From NCBI GenBank assembly GCA_963971575.1, contig OZ020611.1, positions 20,930,092-20,994,091 on the forward strand: a DNA stretch of 64,000 nucleotides. The letters run 5' to 3'. The number at the start of each line of letters is the position of its first letter. Within the stretch, counting starts at the first letter, position 1. A model generated the notes under the pieces. It had not been told where the DNA came from, made no database searches, and saw only the letters and a program-made list of their open reading frames with translations. Positions 1-11,599 of the stretch are shown here, in pieces. Origin of the DNA: Liopterus haemorrhoidalis. Lineage: Eukaryota; Arthropoda; Insecta; Coleoptera; Dytiscidae. The translations under genes and the position numbers were made by a program.

Positions 1-120
1 GCTGGGCCAGCAACTGATACATCAATGGGCCAGTAACGGCCCCGGGGACACCGGGGTACTGGCCCATTACTTTCAATGCCGGGAAGTATGTGCTTTACCA
101 GTACTGGCCCGTATAAAAAT
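1..120. repeat. GC-rich patch with inverted TGGGCCAGTA motifs
   Basis: TGGGCCAGTA occurs at about 26-35 and again inverted near 57-66 and 101-110. The first pair flanks a CCCCGG...CCGGGG core, forming an imperfect hairpin. This resembles the end of a cut-off DNA transposon, but no partner terminus is in the window. Confidence 0.35.
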
Positions 121-249
121 GTTTGCTGGGTGGATTAACGAACAATTTTTTATTTTTGAAAAATCTTTTTATATGGGATTTTTCCCAAAAATTTTCATTT
201 TTAGGGTTTTGTAGGTATGACCAAAAAACCCTTATACCGTTATTTTGTC

Positions 250-383
<134 letters not shown>

Positions 384-844
384 TCCGTAAAAATTGTAGC
401 CAAACGGCTAAACCTAGAGAGTTGAAATTTGGTATGCTTGTACAACTTTTTGACCCGCACATAGAAAAAATACTAAAATATCTAAAAAACATATCCCCCT
501 AAAAATATAAACAAATATGTGCTCTTCGAAAAAAAAAATATTTTTTTTAAATTCTGAGTAGGGTATCAAATGAAAGCCCTTAGTACGTGGATTAACTATC
601 AAAATTTTATTTTTTCAAAATAAATTATTTTGACGCGATTTTTGCCAAAATTGTGCAAAAAAAATTTTGTCCCACACCCTGTAGCCCAGATGGTTTAAAC
701 TAAAAATCTGAAAAAATTCGAAGTAATGTACATTGGTGTGAACCGGAATAGTACAACAGGAATTTTTGATCAGATTATGTTTTCGGAAAATAATGCATTT
801 TTTGTGTTTTTAACCAAAATATGTTAAATATTTAATTCGCTATG

Positions 845-946
845 TAACCCAGTAGATAAGCCAGTGCTCATAGCGATGTGCGTTTAGTCATTGGTTTTCT
901 AATTTGCTAAACAGGTAACTTGTGAACTAGAGTTCGAATCCTGTCA
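845..946 (+). repeat. tRNA-like cassette in family-1 copy 1
   Basis: Contains a pol III B-box-like AGTTCGAATC (931-940) with a weak A-box-like part upstream. It sits between sequences shared by all family-1 copies, yet does not align with the cassettes in the copies at 13.1, 34.0 and 40.4 kb. Confidence 0.45.
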
Positions 947-1380
947 GTTTTAAATTTTTTGTTTTTTTTTGCAGTTTTCTTTTGTTTAAATTATTTTTTC
1001 AAAATTCTAGTTATATTTTGGTAAATGTTGCATTTAATTTTTAAAAGCGTAAATTTAATAACCAGTGGGAAGTGTTGAAATTATAATTTAATGCTATGTT
1101 TGATGTATACGAAATCAGAAGGCGGGGCTAATGATTTAAACAACCAATAGAAGCCATAGGGGCAATTTCCAAAATCTTAATGAACCTTGCTATGTAAAAA
1201 AAATACTGCACATACATATTTATAAACTTAAATAATGGTATTAGGCATTCGAATTAAAATTCATAAAAAATATTTTGACAAAATTTGTTTTGGCATCCCA
1301 AATAATCATCATTCAGTTACTAAATACCTGCAAAACCCTGAAATGTGTGAAAATTCACACTTCACATCAATTTTTAAATT

Positions 1381-2246
1381 TATTGTGTGGTATCAAATAA
1401 TAGCTCTTAAGACATACATAGATTAAGGAACAAAAATAATTTTTTAATATTCCTTTTCTTAAATGCCAAAAATGTGCTAAAAAAGTTCTTATCCCGCAAC
1501 CCAAAAGGGTTACCCAAAATCTGAAAAAATTGCAGGTAATGTACATTGATCTGAGCCGAGAACGTACGAGAGGAATTTGGGTTTTTGGAAAATATTGCAG
1601 TTTTTGTGTTTTTCACAAAATTAATTAGTTTTTTAATTAATGGCTAAATTACGGCTAATAATGTTATGAAGATTTTGTTAATGGTTAAGATATTATCTCT
1701 CTTATTTTGAATTCAAAATATAATAAAAACATTTTAACAGCTGAGAATCGGGGTCTTGTGTGTAAAGAGCCTATAGGCGGAGCACCTACTATTATACACC
1801 ATGATTCAACCTATTGTTTGTATTAATTTAGATTTTTGTTTTTAAGGTATAAATAACAAGAATAAATCATTTTTAGTAGCGAAATATTTATAAAATAAAT
1901 AACACATCGTTAATAATGAGAAATACTTTTCCAATATGAAAAAAAAAATCAAGCCATTTATCAATACATTTCTTATTAATTTAATGAAGATTTAGATACG
2001 AAGCAAATGCAGAAAGAATCGCTGAGAGTTTTTAATGTAAATTTTATCGTGATAAACTTTTGACAAATTATATATATTTAGTTAATATATATATATATAT
2101 GGATGCTCTTAGTACTCAAATATCAAATATATATGATTATCAAAAGACTTTTTATCAAAAAAATATCTTAGTCATCCAGCATTCTGTTGGCTGTACTTAT
2201 TAAATACCTACAAAACTCTGAATTGTGTGAAAATTCACATACACTT
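1381..2246 (+). mobile_element. family-1 Helentron-like 3' half, second copy
   Basis: Follows the end of the first copy without a 5' end of its own. It aligns with 46225-47108 (shared TACGAGAGGAATT, CATTTATCAATA and AAGCAAATGCAG motifs) and ends with TACCTACAAAACTCTG and the hairpin at about 2200-2246. Either a tandem partner or a longer form of the same element. Confidence 0.55.
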
Positions 2247-2249
2247 TTT

Positions 2250-3240
2250 AAGGATAGTATAAATTAAGGTTTAAGGCCTGTCATGGACGGAGGCCTTAAA
2301 CATCAAATTTTAAAACACGCGCATAATTTCGGCACAAGTTGCAGCTAATTTAAATACTAGAAATGCACGTGCACGTGTTGTATTATAAATTTAAATTATA
2401 CCATGAAAAAATTCAAAAATTTTGAATTAATTAAAAACACAAACACCAGCAACCCCCATAAATACACATGTGTTTAAAAACTAGGTGCATATTAAATTTA
2501 AAAAGTTCAGGTTTTACTGGTAAGCTTTGTATTAAAAACCACCCCGTATTTATAGGAATGCATATGTAACTATGATCGTTAAAATATTTCATTGGGTCTA
2601 GGGAGGGAGGGGGTGACGTAATGCAGGCAGCAAGCTAAAGAATTGTGAATCGCCCGTCAATTGTTGTGCAAATCTCGGGTTCTAGACGCGTGTACTAAGC
2701 GTGCTGTTATATCTTATTCACTCACACCAACACGAACCCCTCTGGCGGTATCGTTGGTTGAATAAGGACAGAGCTTAATTCAATGCATTTGAACATAAAG
2801 AACAGCTGAACATCTGGCCCCTGATGGATTCCCTACCTAGCCTAAAGTTGTATATCCCCCCGATTCCCCTTCTCACACATAGGCGGAGATTGATTGACTA
2901 CCCCCTTTTTTAATAGGATTTTTAATTTAGTTTTTGAAAATTTTTGAATTTTTATTGCTACTGTTTTTAATGATTTTTTGGGAAATTTTTAATTTAAGAA
3001 ATTATATCACACCTTCATAGGGGCGTAGTTTTGGGTTTCAGGTAAGATTGTATAACGGTAGCTCAAGTAAATTACTGATTTCTGAAAGTTTGAGTTCTCA
3101 GAATTATGTTTACAGAAAATTAATCGACTAAATTATATTTTGGAACGTTATTATTACAGAATATAAAAAGATATAGACATAAAATCTGGCCAGTATTAGT
3201 ATACGAGATTTGATAAATTCTGCGCGTGTGCGCAATACCT
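2250..3240. other. unclassified intergenic stretch
   Basis: No coding frame, RNA gene or complete transposon recognised. A short GC-rich part at about 2590-2900 (CTAGGGAGGGAGGGG, CCCCTCTGGCGG) looks like degraded transposon ends. Confidence 0.4.
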
Positions 3241-3246
3241 AGTTAA

Positions 3247-3811
3247 CCCGTAGTTGACCAAAATATACACATCCAACCAAGTGGGGTGTAGTATACCCCA
3301 GGCTTTTGTCATTTAATATCAATTAAAATAAGGTAAAATTTATACAGTTAGATGCTGTCAAGCCTATAGAACAATATTACAAAAAAAAATTTTTTCAAAG
3401 TAATCATTTAATGCTTTTTTAATAATTTTTTCAATAAAAGTCAAAATCACGCCAATTTCTTTCCTAAATTGCATCATACTTCAAGTTGAGTTTCGTCTTG
3501 ACTGACAACATTGCATGTCTCGTTCACACCAACTCTCACACATACTAATTTAGCTAGCTCTCTGATTTGTCTATGTATTTTGGTGGGGGAGACAATTTCT
3601 TTCTCATTTCTCTAGCATAATTCGTTCGAACTGCGCTGTTGCCAAATACTATTTGGACATATTTTTTTGTAAATGGTGTTTTTGATTTTTTTGTCGATTA
3701 AAAATTAAATTATTGTTAAATATTAACTAATTCATAAATATTGTCAACAGATACATCATTTCCACTATTAATATACTGGGGTGTGACACACCCCATTTGG
3801 TCAAGCTTGGG
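3247..3811. mobile_element. piggyBac-like MITE, 565 bp
   Basis: Flanked by TTAA at 3243-3246 and 3812-3815. Inverted ends CCCGTAGTTGACCAAA and TTTGGTCAAGCTTGGG match imperfectly. Just inside each end is a small palindrome of the GGGGTGT...ACCCC type. TTAA duplication and CCC-starting ends are the piggyBac hallmark. There is no transposase; the interior is AT-rich. Confidence 0.72.
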
Positions 3812-3852
3812 TTAATGAAGACGATAAGTAGAGACTTGACATGATGCATCTG

Positions 3853-5053
3853 TCATTTGTTGACTGAAACAAATGTTTCTCCAAACTTCTTCCATTTTCC
3901 GCAGTCACGCGCTAATCTTCTCCAATTATGGGCATCGATTCTTTGCAGGTCTTTGTGCATATTGTTCACCCATCTCATTCGAAGTCTTCCTCTTGGTCTG
4001 TTTGTGCCTGGAACGCTATAGAATACTCTTCTCACTGGCATGTTGTTGGGCTGATGACGTGTCCGAACCAACGTATTTTGGAACTTTTTATGCCAATCAC
4101 ATCCGTTCATTATAAAGGTGGCGCAGCTCATCATTTCTTCGGATTTACCATATTCCATTCTCTTGGTCAGGACAGAATTTTTTCCGTAGAATTTTGCGTT
4201 CTAAGATTCACTTCCATATGTGAGTATGGGTCGAAGAAGGGTCTTGTATAGGGTGACCATTTTCTTAAAAAGGCAATGCGGGACGGAGCAAAAAAAAGGT
4301 CCTCATCTCCCAAATCCAAGTGAAGAGCAAAAAAAAAGGTCCTGACCTCCCAAATCCAAGTGAAGAGCAAAAAAAAGGTCATCATCTCCCAAAATCCAAG
4401 TGAAGAGCAAAACAAAAAAAGGTCCTCACCTCCCAAATCCAAAATGTTAAAATGCGAGACAAAATGTTAAAATGCGGGACTTTTGCGGGACGCATCTTAA
4501 TGCAGGACAAAATGTTAAAATGCGGGACGAATGGTCACCCTAGTCTTGTATAGTCTTATTTTTGTGTACCGGGATAGCAAGCGTGATCTGAACAGACCGT
4601 TAAGGGCTGTGTAGGCTACGTTCGCAGAAAGTATTCTTGAAGTTATTTCTTCCGTGATGTTGCTGTTGCTGTTCATGCTGCTTCCGAGGTTTTTAAAGCG
4701 CGTTATGGATTCTATATGCAGTTTTTCGATTGCTGGTGGGCATCCGTTTTGAGTTCTCGATGCCCTGAGGTACTTCGTCTTTTCTGTGATTATCACAAGC
4801 CCTGCTGTTTCTTTTAGTGAGTTATACGATTCGACAACATTTCTTTCGGTTGTGCTTATTATAAGGAAATCATCTGCATAGCCCAGCACTTGGCTTCGGT
4901 TACTGAATAAGTAGTGGTCGTTTTGGATCGGAATTTTCTTCATGATGGTGTCTAGCCCCATATTGAAGAGCGTGAGTGAAAGTGCGTTTCCTTGTCTTAG
5001 GCCAAAATTACTGGAAATGTTATCAGTCTTACATGACCCTATTGTAATTTTCA
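3853..5053 (-). pseudogene. non-LTR retrotransposon reverse transcriptase, C-terminal part, split by a MITE
   Basis: Read on the minus strand from 5053. GLRQGNALS is the RT motif before the YADD box, which lies at 4869-4880 (GYADDFLII). The thumb region and RLYKT follow to the MITE insertion. Past it the frame resumes with LLRPILTYGSES and continues to a C-terminal RPRGRLRMRWV...NWRRLARDCGKW segment (3870-4060), typical of LINE RT C-termini. A stop lies just after YGSES. The N-terminal half and endonuclease are missing, so this is a 5'-truncated dead copy. Confidence 0.8.
4249..4542. mobile_element. hAT-type MITE, 294 bp, inside the LINE
   Basis: Inverted ends TAGGGTGACCAT and ATGGTCACCCTA with an 8-bp duplication GTCTTGTA (4241-4248 and 4543-4550). 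The interior is a tandem array of about four 40-45 bp units (GGTCCTCAYCTCCCAAATCC) followed by three AATGCGGGAC-type units. It carries no transposase. Confidence 0.85.
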
Positions 5054-5061
5054 GGTTTTTT

Positions 5062-5330
5062 TTTCCCGTTATAACTCTTTAAATATTAATCCAATCAAAA
5101 AATTGTATTTAAATAAAAGATTTGTCTATTAATTTCAAATAATATTTGTTCTACATTTTTTTCTGTAAAGTCAATAATAAGGGAGATAATTAAATTTTAA
5201 CAATAAAAGTTTTCCCGCCATAACTCTTTAAATATTAATCCAATCAAAAAATTGTATTTAAATAAAAGATTTGTCTATTATTTCAAACAATATTTGTTAT
5301 ACATTTTTTTCTGTAAAGTCAATAAAAATG
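5062..5330 (-). repeat. tandem duplication, 149-bp unit
   Basis: Two near-identical units start at 5062 and 5211 (TTTCCCGYYATAACTCTTTAA, then ATTAATCCAATCAAAAAATT). Inverted, they resemble the internal repeats of the Helitrons at 22.9 and 27.6 kb, so this is probably a Helitron interior fragment. Confidence 0.65.
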
Positions 5331-7465
5331 ATCAGGTTTCTTAGTTTTTCTGAGACATTAAAGTTAATCAAATTTTTATGAAGCAAGATATAATTTGTTT
5401 GAAACTTGGAAAGAGGACAACAGAAAAACTTTAGAACACAGCTTTTGGAGAAAATACTCGGGTTTTAGGAGATTAAAAGATTTGAAAATGGTAAAAATTC
5501 AATTAAAAAAGATCAGGTAGGCTTTCAGTTCTTAAGATGTTAAGTCGAAAATGTTATACTGGTTGCCGAATAAATCTGGACCAATTGTCGGTGCTTGATG
5601 ATGCACATGTATAAAGATTTTTACCGGCACCGATTTACTGAAATTTATTCATCAACAGAATAGCCTGGTTAATATGAATGTTCCTGTAGTTACTTACAAT
5701 GTAAGGCATCTATTATATCTACTAAAACTTGCTACTTCTGCAGACTAGATGTTGGAAAACAAATTCATAAAAAAATATTAAAATTTATTTTAATAAGTAA
5801 TTGTCGGTAATTCGCTACAACAAAGACATTTTATTAATAACTATGAAATAAAAGTGGTTTTCTAAAAGTTAAATAAAAAGAATCAACAAAATAACAAAAA
5901 AAAGTGACTGCCATGTTTTTGTAAGCTATGCCGACAAGTACCGACAGACGTTCTACGTGTCTGGGTACATTTGAAGCTAAGGCGATATTTATTTTTGCTG
6001 TTCGGTAATGTTGACCAGTACTTGTAGGCGTCGGTAACAATCTTTCTACGGGATCATGTCCTTAGAGAGGTTGCAGAATAATTATATAGAAAGGATATTA
6101 TACGAGTCTTGTCAAGACATTTGGACCAATGTTTTGGGCATGGGATTATGATATTTCATTACGGTCAACGCACCATCTCACACTTTTCTTATTGTTAACT
6201 TTCAAATAATGGTGGAACAACTTGTCCACAAACAAGGTCATTCTCGTTCCCTCATCCATCATATTCACCTGATTAAGCTTCAAGTAAATTTCTTTTTTGT
6301 TCTGAAAACTGAAATGTTCGTCAAAAGGGCGCTATTGTCAAATAAATGAAGAGATTTAAATTTAAAAAAAATTGGATACAGATCTAAAAGCAATTTTAAA
6401 AAGTGCCAAGAAAATATACCATACTTAGGATACACATATAATATATTATTTAAAAATTTTCTATACTAAAAGAGTAGTAGAATAAGATAAAAGAACGTAC
6501 AAAAATTAAAACTGAAGAAAATTAAATTGTTTACTATTGAGTTCTATGACTCTTGTAGAAGGTCAAATTCATTACATTACTTTCAAACATAGCAATTAAT
6601 TTTATTCTTTCAAAATTATGAAAAATGTTTTAGTATCAACTTCTCTCCTTCTGTCTGTCTCTCTTCTTCTTGTTCAGCACCGTTTATCGGGTTAAATCTT
6701 GCCCCAGTCACATAATTTTCACGAATCTGCTTTGGGAAAAACTGATATTTCCATTTTTTGGTAAAAAAAATCAGTCTTCCTTTCCAAATCTTCTGCACAT
6801 TCTAATCTTAGTTCTGAGATTTTTTCTTCAATGCTCTACGACAAATTAAAAAATATGCTGTAAATATAAGTTATATAAATTTTATATAAGTTAAAAACGG
6901 GCAATCTTTGAAGAATCTTTTCACTGATGATGAATCGTGAATGCTCTTCAAAAACGTCAAAAGAAAGTTTGTGTATGTCTGGGTGGAACACCAAAAAGAA
7001 TAGCAAAAGTTGTCCACAGTAAGAAAGCAATGTGGTGCGTATGGTGGGATAGAAGCGGAATCATCCATTGGGAGATCATTGAAAACGGCATTTGATTTTG
7101 GTGGAATAAAGATGATGAGCGTCAACAGTGGCGGATTCCGGACAAAGACGGAAAACGGAAAATTCAACATCAACAACAATGTCTATCTATCTCAGCTCGA
7201 GCGTCTCCATACAGCAATAGATCGCCTCCATACAGCAATTTTTTTGTTGAACAAACTTATAAAAAAAAAATCGTCGTTAATTTTGCATCAACTCAATACA
7301 TAAACAATTTTTCAAACAAGAATTTATAGCATAATAAAACACATTTCTTAATATTTCCGTGGCCAACTGTGATTTTTTTTTACTCAAAGTGTTCACACGA
7401 TAACAAAAATGTTGTGTAGTTATAAAATTATTTAAAATAAAAGACAAATATATTCTAGGATCTAA
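5331..7465. other. intergenic, no gene recognised
   Basis: Short open frames only, the longest about 100 codons at 6871-7303 on both strands, without recognisable domains. Includes a reversed-looking pair of GTCGGT motifs near 5590 and 6010. No transposon termini could be paired. Confidence 0.4.
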
Positions 7466-7469
7466 ACAA

Positions 7470-7955
7470 AAACTGTGTCTACTCTATGCCTTGCCAGTGC
7501 GGGAAACAATACATTGGCGAGACTTGCAGACCTTTGCATGTGAGGGTCAACGAGCATAAGAAAAAAGTTCAGCAGGGCGAAATTTACAGTTCCAAACTGG
7601 CCGAACATGCTTGAGAAAATGAACACAATGGAAAGATGCTAAACGCTTAATATATGAAGCAAAAACGGGTTCAATAGAAAATTGCAAGAGTCTGTTTTGA
7701 TCCAAAACTCTGGCGACGCTGTCAGCCAAGCTAGCATAGAATGTCCTCAACTCTGGCTGTCTATTATTCAAAACAACCTTTCTAAACCTGATAGTAACAA
7801 ACCTATAACCTGGTCCCACTCTTACAATACCCGGTATAAAAAACTCGAAGTAAATTGAAATGTTTATCACTCACGTGACCGCTGAAGACGGAAACAGATT
7901 GTTGAGCAGTTTCCGAAACGTCCGAATAAATTTTATATACCTCATGAAGTATTAT
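7470..7955 (+). pseudogene. Penelope-like element, GIY-YIG endonuclease remnant
   Basis: Reads VYSMPCQCGKQYIGET then HVRVNEHKKKVQQGE and SKLAEHA. This is the Cys-containing GIY-YIG nuclease that closes the ORF of Penelope-like retroelements. A TGA breaks it after LAEHA, and a second-frame tail (SQASIECPQLWLSIIQNN) continues the family's C-terminus. The downstream CCGCTGAAGACGG...AGTTTCCGAAACGTC resembles the 3' UTR hairpin region of these elements. Reverse transcriptase is absent. Confidence 0.78.
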
Positions 7956-8870
7956 ATCTTTTTGATACTATTCAAGTCTAGTACTATCAGCAACGACAAA
8001 TGTCCAAAATAACGGTGTCCGCATGAATATTGTTGTTTTTTATTTACAAGCCCTCCAAATTTTCCCGCCAAAACTTAACTGTAATATAAAACCATAAATT
8101 TTATTTTAACAAAATTTTAAAATAAAATCATAACAAAACAATAACAATAAGATACCGGAGGTCCATTTAACATCCCATCATATCCTGTCATATACAAGAC
8201 GTGTGCCTTAAACCACATGTTGAATATAAAAAATTTTACACACCCTGTATTATACCCTATATTTTAACAGTACTCAAATATCGGTACATCCTGTACCTAT
8301 TATCATCCATAGAACACTAAAACCTAGTTTACTGTTTCATAAATTCAAATATACTGTATTTTTTGTCAAGATTTTATTTTTGACGCCTGCCTTTGATTAT
8401 ACCCTATGAATTAGGACACCCGGGCAAATAAAACATAGACGTCCATGGAATTTTTACCAAGGGGTTTTATTACCTGTTGAAAGTGAAGCTTATTGTATTA
8501 GTGATTAATAGTGTTTTTGACGTTGTTTTTGAGTGAAAGGAAAGTTTTTGAATGATTTATTAAATGAAATTCTTGAAGAATTATTATGGAATATTAATGA
8601 GATTATGAATAATTGAAGTTTTATAAGAGTTTTTGAAATGTGTAGGTTTAGTTTTGCTTCCTTATAAGGGTTATTATATTATATTTAATAAAATTTATTT
8701 TATAATGTAAAGAAAATATTAATTTTGGTGTTTTGAATGAATTTTTCATGCTGTGATTATTTACACGCTTTCGAGGCGGATTCTTTTATATTTTTAATTT
8801 TGGGCTTAATTTTATATAAATTTATTTTGTATTGAGACCTAAGAAATTCGTACAAATTAATTAATACTCT
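7956..8870. other. intergenic, no gene recognised
   Basis: AT-rich; contains short matches to other repeat tails (ACACCCTGTAT at about 8240) but no paired ends or frame. Confidence 0.4.
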
Positions 8871-8875
8871 TACAT

Positions 8876-9376
8876 TTTTACTTGCCCGACCTTAATATAT
8901 AAGGGGCAAGTATTGTAATACTTGTATTGTATAAAAATTTTCGATGTCGAGATTTTGACTGATGACCACGTTTCATGGTCCAGGGAACCCAAAAAACCTA
9001 TTTTCGAAGTGCCGTCCGTATGTGTGTCTGTGTGTGTGTATAAACGATAACTCAAGAACGGTTTAACTTAGAGAGTTCGTTCTGGTTCGAAAAAATTCTC
9101 CTAATAATTGGAAAGAACCCTATTGTTTTTTATAAAGATCCGAAACCGGAAACGGAAGTTATTAAACTTTAAAATTTTAAAAGATTCATAACTAGTAAAC
9201 CAAGCCTTGGACAAAAATTTGTATAAAATATAATTTGATATATTTTTAAAGGTTTACCCAAATATATATATATATATTTTTTTTATATAATTTTCTTTTT
9301 ATATAATTTTTTTTTTTATATAATTTTTTTTTATAGGCGGGCAAATCTAGTGGAGGTTTCCCTTCACCACTGGTTT
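8876..9376 (+). mobile_element. Helentron/HINE-like element, family 3
   Basis: Begins TTTTTACTTGCCCGACC. A GT-rich microsatellite lies at about 9017-9040. It ends with the inverted CGGGCAA (9338-9344) followed by a hairpin AGTGGAGG...CCTTCACCACT. This is the same order of parts as families 1 and 2, but with unrelated sequence. No coding capacity. Confidence 0.5.
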
Positions 9377-9559
9377 AAATTAATTTAAGAAATAGAGAGA
9401 TAATTTAACTAATTAATAATAATATTGATAGATTAGTCAAGAAAGATTAGAAACAGGCTGAATCCTGAATCTAAAAGAGTCGATTTATTGGAAATTATCG
9501 TGTTGGAAACTAAAGGTTTAGTTCAGTGCTTCTCAAAATGGGCGATACCGCCCCCTGGG

Positions 9560-10065
9560 GGGCGCTGGAACCATGGGGGCGATATTAACCTCGAATTCAT
9601 ATGGGGGGCATTGAAAACGATGAAGACTTGCTTACCTATTGTCAGCACTTGGATGCTCTCCATTCTGACTTCAACCAACGATTTGTTTAAAATGAACATA
9701 CCCGATTGGGTTTTGGATCCTTTTTCAAGTGCAAACACTCCAAAATCACAAGAAGAACTGATGGAAGTAACAAGAAATTACGAATTGAAATTTAAATTCA
9801 AAGACGGCTACCAACAATACTGGCTGCAAAAGCAGATTCCTAGAGCTTATCTTGGAGTATGGGCTATAATACAAAAGTTGTTAGTTGCATTTTCTTCGTC
9901 ATATTTAGTGGAATGTGGGTTCAGTGCGGTCACAAATCTATTAACAAAAAAATAAGAAACCGACTGCAAATAGCTAATCGGGATGATTTAAGAATACTGC
10001 TGACAAAAATAGAGCCAAGGATTGATACGTTGATAGCAGCGCACCAGGTTCATCCTTCTCATTAG
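9560..10065 (+). pseudogene. hAT transposase C-terminal remnant (ZBED5/SCAND3-like)
   Basis: Frame 1 reads WVLDPFSS, EELMEVTRNYELKFKF, YQQYWLQKQIP, then SSYLVECGFSAVTNLLTKK. This matches the dimerisation region of Buster-group transposases (family pattern W..DPF ... YLCESGFSAL). A frameshift near 9945 moves it to a second frame continuing KIRNRLQIANRDDLRILLTKIEP to the stop at 10065. The BED finger and the first catalytic residues are missing, so it cannot act alone. Confidence 0.82.
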
Positions 10066-10097
10066 ATGAGAATATGATTTTAATAAATAATTTTTAA

Positions 10098-11324
10098 AGA
10101 AACTTCACCTACAACTAACTTCATACAATCAATTGATAAATATTTTCCAAACTCAAATGTAATCTTCACAGATGGATCAAAAACCAGAGATGGCACAGGC
10201 CTAGCAATATACGACCCCACCCACAAACATTCAGAAATATATAAAGTAGAAAATTTTGTATCTATATATCACGCAGAATTACTTGCAATAAGCAAAGCTG
10301 TCGATTATATTAATAATATAACATTACCAAACAATAAAATAGTAATTGCATGTGATAATCAAAGCAACTTAATAAAATTAAAATCTCCCGGTATGGCCAA
10401 TAACCACCCCCTGATATATAGAATTCTAAACAAAATCCAACAAATAAAAGTTGAAAAAAATATATATATCAACATAGTTTGGATAAAAGGGCACAGTGGA
10501 ATAGAATATAATACAATAGTAGATCAACATGCAAAACAAGCCACTATTTCTGGACAACTTTTAGAAACTCACATTACACAAGAGGAATATATGACAAAAG
10601 AAAAAAATAATGCATACCAAATATGGCAACATAACTTCGACAATATATCTCAAAACAAAGGCTCTTTCTATTTCAAAATTAATAATATCATTGACAAAAA
10701 ACCTTGGTTTACTAAACACAACCTACCGCGAAATGCTATAGTAAAAATTTGTAGAATGAGATTAAATCACACTAGCTGCCCATCTCACCTTAAAAAATTT
10801 AACATAATATCATCAGATCAATGCAATTTTTGTACAGATATAGCAGATGTTAATCATCTAATCTTAGGTTGTCAAAACGCTCAAAAAGAACAACAAAAAT
10901 TAATCGCATCTTTAATACGTTTTGGATTACAAACCCCGCTTGACATAGCCACCATACTACACGCGGCCAAAAATAACCATAACATCTACTCATTACTGTC
11001 GAAATACATCTTAAATGCAAACATTCAAGTATAAATAAGAAGAAAACGTACAAGCAAATCAGGTTCTAGCTTCAAGCTAAATTCAGTTTTTCAATCACCT
11101 CATTAATAACAATCTCATTACTCTATTGTTATCCCTCCCGTTGGCATAATGCACTAAGTCCAATACCCGTCGTGATGTGCCCCTCGACAACCTCCTTATC
11201 CTCTACAAATCCTCATCACTCCTTTCATATCTCATCATTCTAGGATTTATTATTATAATGTTCAGAAGCTGGCTATATGAATATTTTTCGAGAGCCAAAC
11301 CATTAGTTTTAAAAAAAATAAATA
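10098..11324 (+). mobile_element. 5'-truncated I-group LINE inserted in the hAT
   Basis: Flanked by a 16-bp direct repeat AATAAATAATTTTTAA (10082-10097 and 11325-11340). It carries the C-terminal RNase H domain and ends in an A-rich AAATAAAT tail. The open frame starts at the insertion junction, showing 5' truncation at integration. Unbroken frame and perfect duplication point to a young insertion, later than the hAT. Confidence 0.9.
10099..11034 (+). CDS. LINE ORF2 C-terminal fragment: RNase H domain
   Basis: An open run of 311 codons without its own start. RNase H signature residues are all present: Asp in FTDGSKTRDGTG, Glu in HAELLAI, Asp in ACDNQSN, and the late GHSG ... VDQHAK. After it comes the family's C-terminal ...CRMRLNHTSCPSHLKKFN...CNFC...VNHLILGC zinc-binding stretch (residues about 215-260). 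The domain removes the RNA strand during LINE copying. As a truncated copy it has no promoter or reverse transcriptase and is probably not expressed. Confidence 0.9.
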   Translation, partial: ETSPTTNFIQSIDKYFPNSNVIFTDGSKTRDGTGLAIYDPTHKHSEIYKVENFVSIYHAELLAISKAVDYINNITLPNNKIVIACDNQSNLIKLKSPGMANNHPLIYRILNKIQQIKVEKNIYINIVWIKGHSGIEYNTIVDQHAKQATISGQLLETHITQEEYMTKEKNNAYQIWQHNFDNISQNKGSFYFKINNIIDKKPWFTKHNLPRNAIVKICRMRLNHTSCPSHLKKFNIISSDQCNFCTDIADVNHLILGCQNAQKEQQKLIASLIRFGLQTPLDIATILHAAKNNHNIYSLLSKYILNANIQV

Positions 11325-11599
11325 AATAAATAATTTTTAATTTCAAGCTTCAAGGTGTCTTATTTACAACATATTTCTTTACTATATTTTAGAACGTAGG
11401 TAGAAATATAGATACATATATCCTTCTGTTTGTTCGTTTAAAGAATGTAGATTTCCAGGGGGCGATGAGTAATTTTTTTCTGAAAAGGGGTGGTAGGCCA
11501 AATAAGTTTGAGAACCACTGGTTTAGTTATATACATGCAGATTTATATTTGTTATCAATAATTTTTTTGTAAGTTTTATTATTATTTTTGAATGACGCT

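Larger units (their letters stand above)
9524..11520 (+). mobile_element. hAT (Buster-type) transposon with nested LINE
   Basis: Ends CAGTGCTTCTCAAA and GTTTGAGAACCACTG; perfect 8-bp duplication GTTTAGTT at 9516-9523 and 11521-11528. The duplication fits the nnnTAnnn preference known for Buster hATs. Total 1997 bp, of which 1227 bp plus a 16-bp duplication come from the inserted LINE. The remaining body is an internally deleted element keeping only the C-terminal part of the transposase. Confidence 0.93.

Noticed and set aside
9859..10065. Independent small gene starting MGYNTKVV
   Set aside because: Its second half is the frameshifted continuation of the hAT transposase; the start is an out-of-frame artefact.
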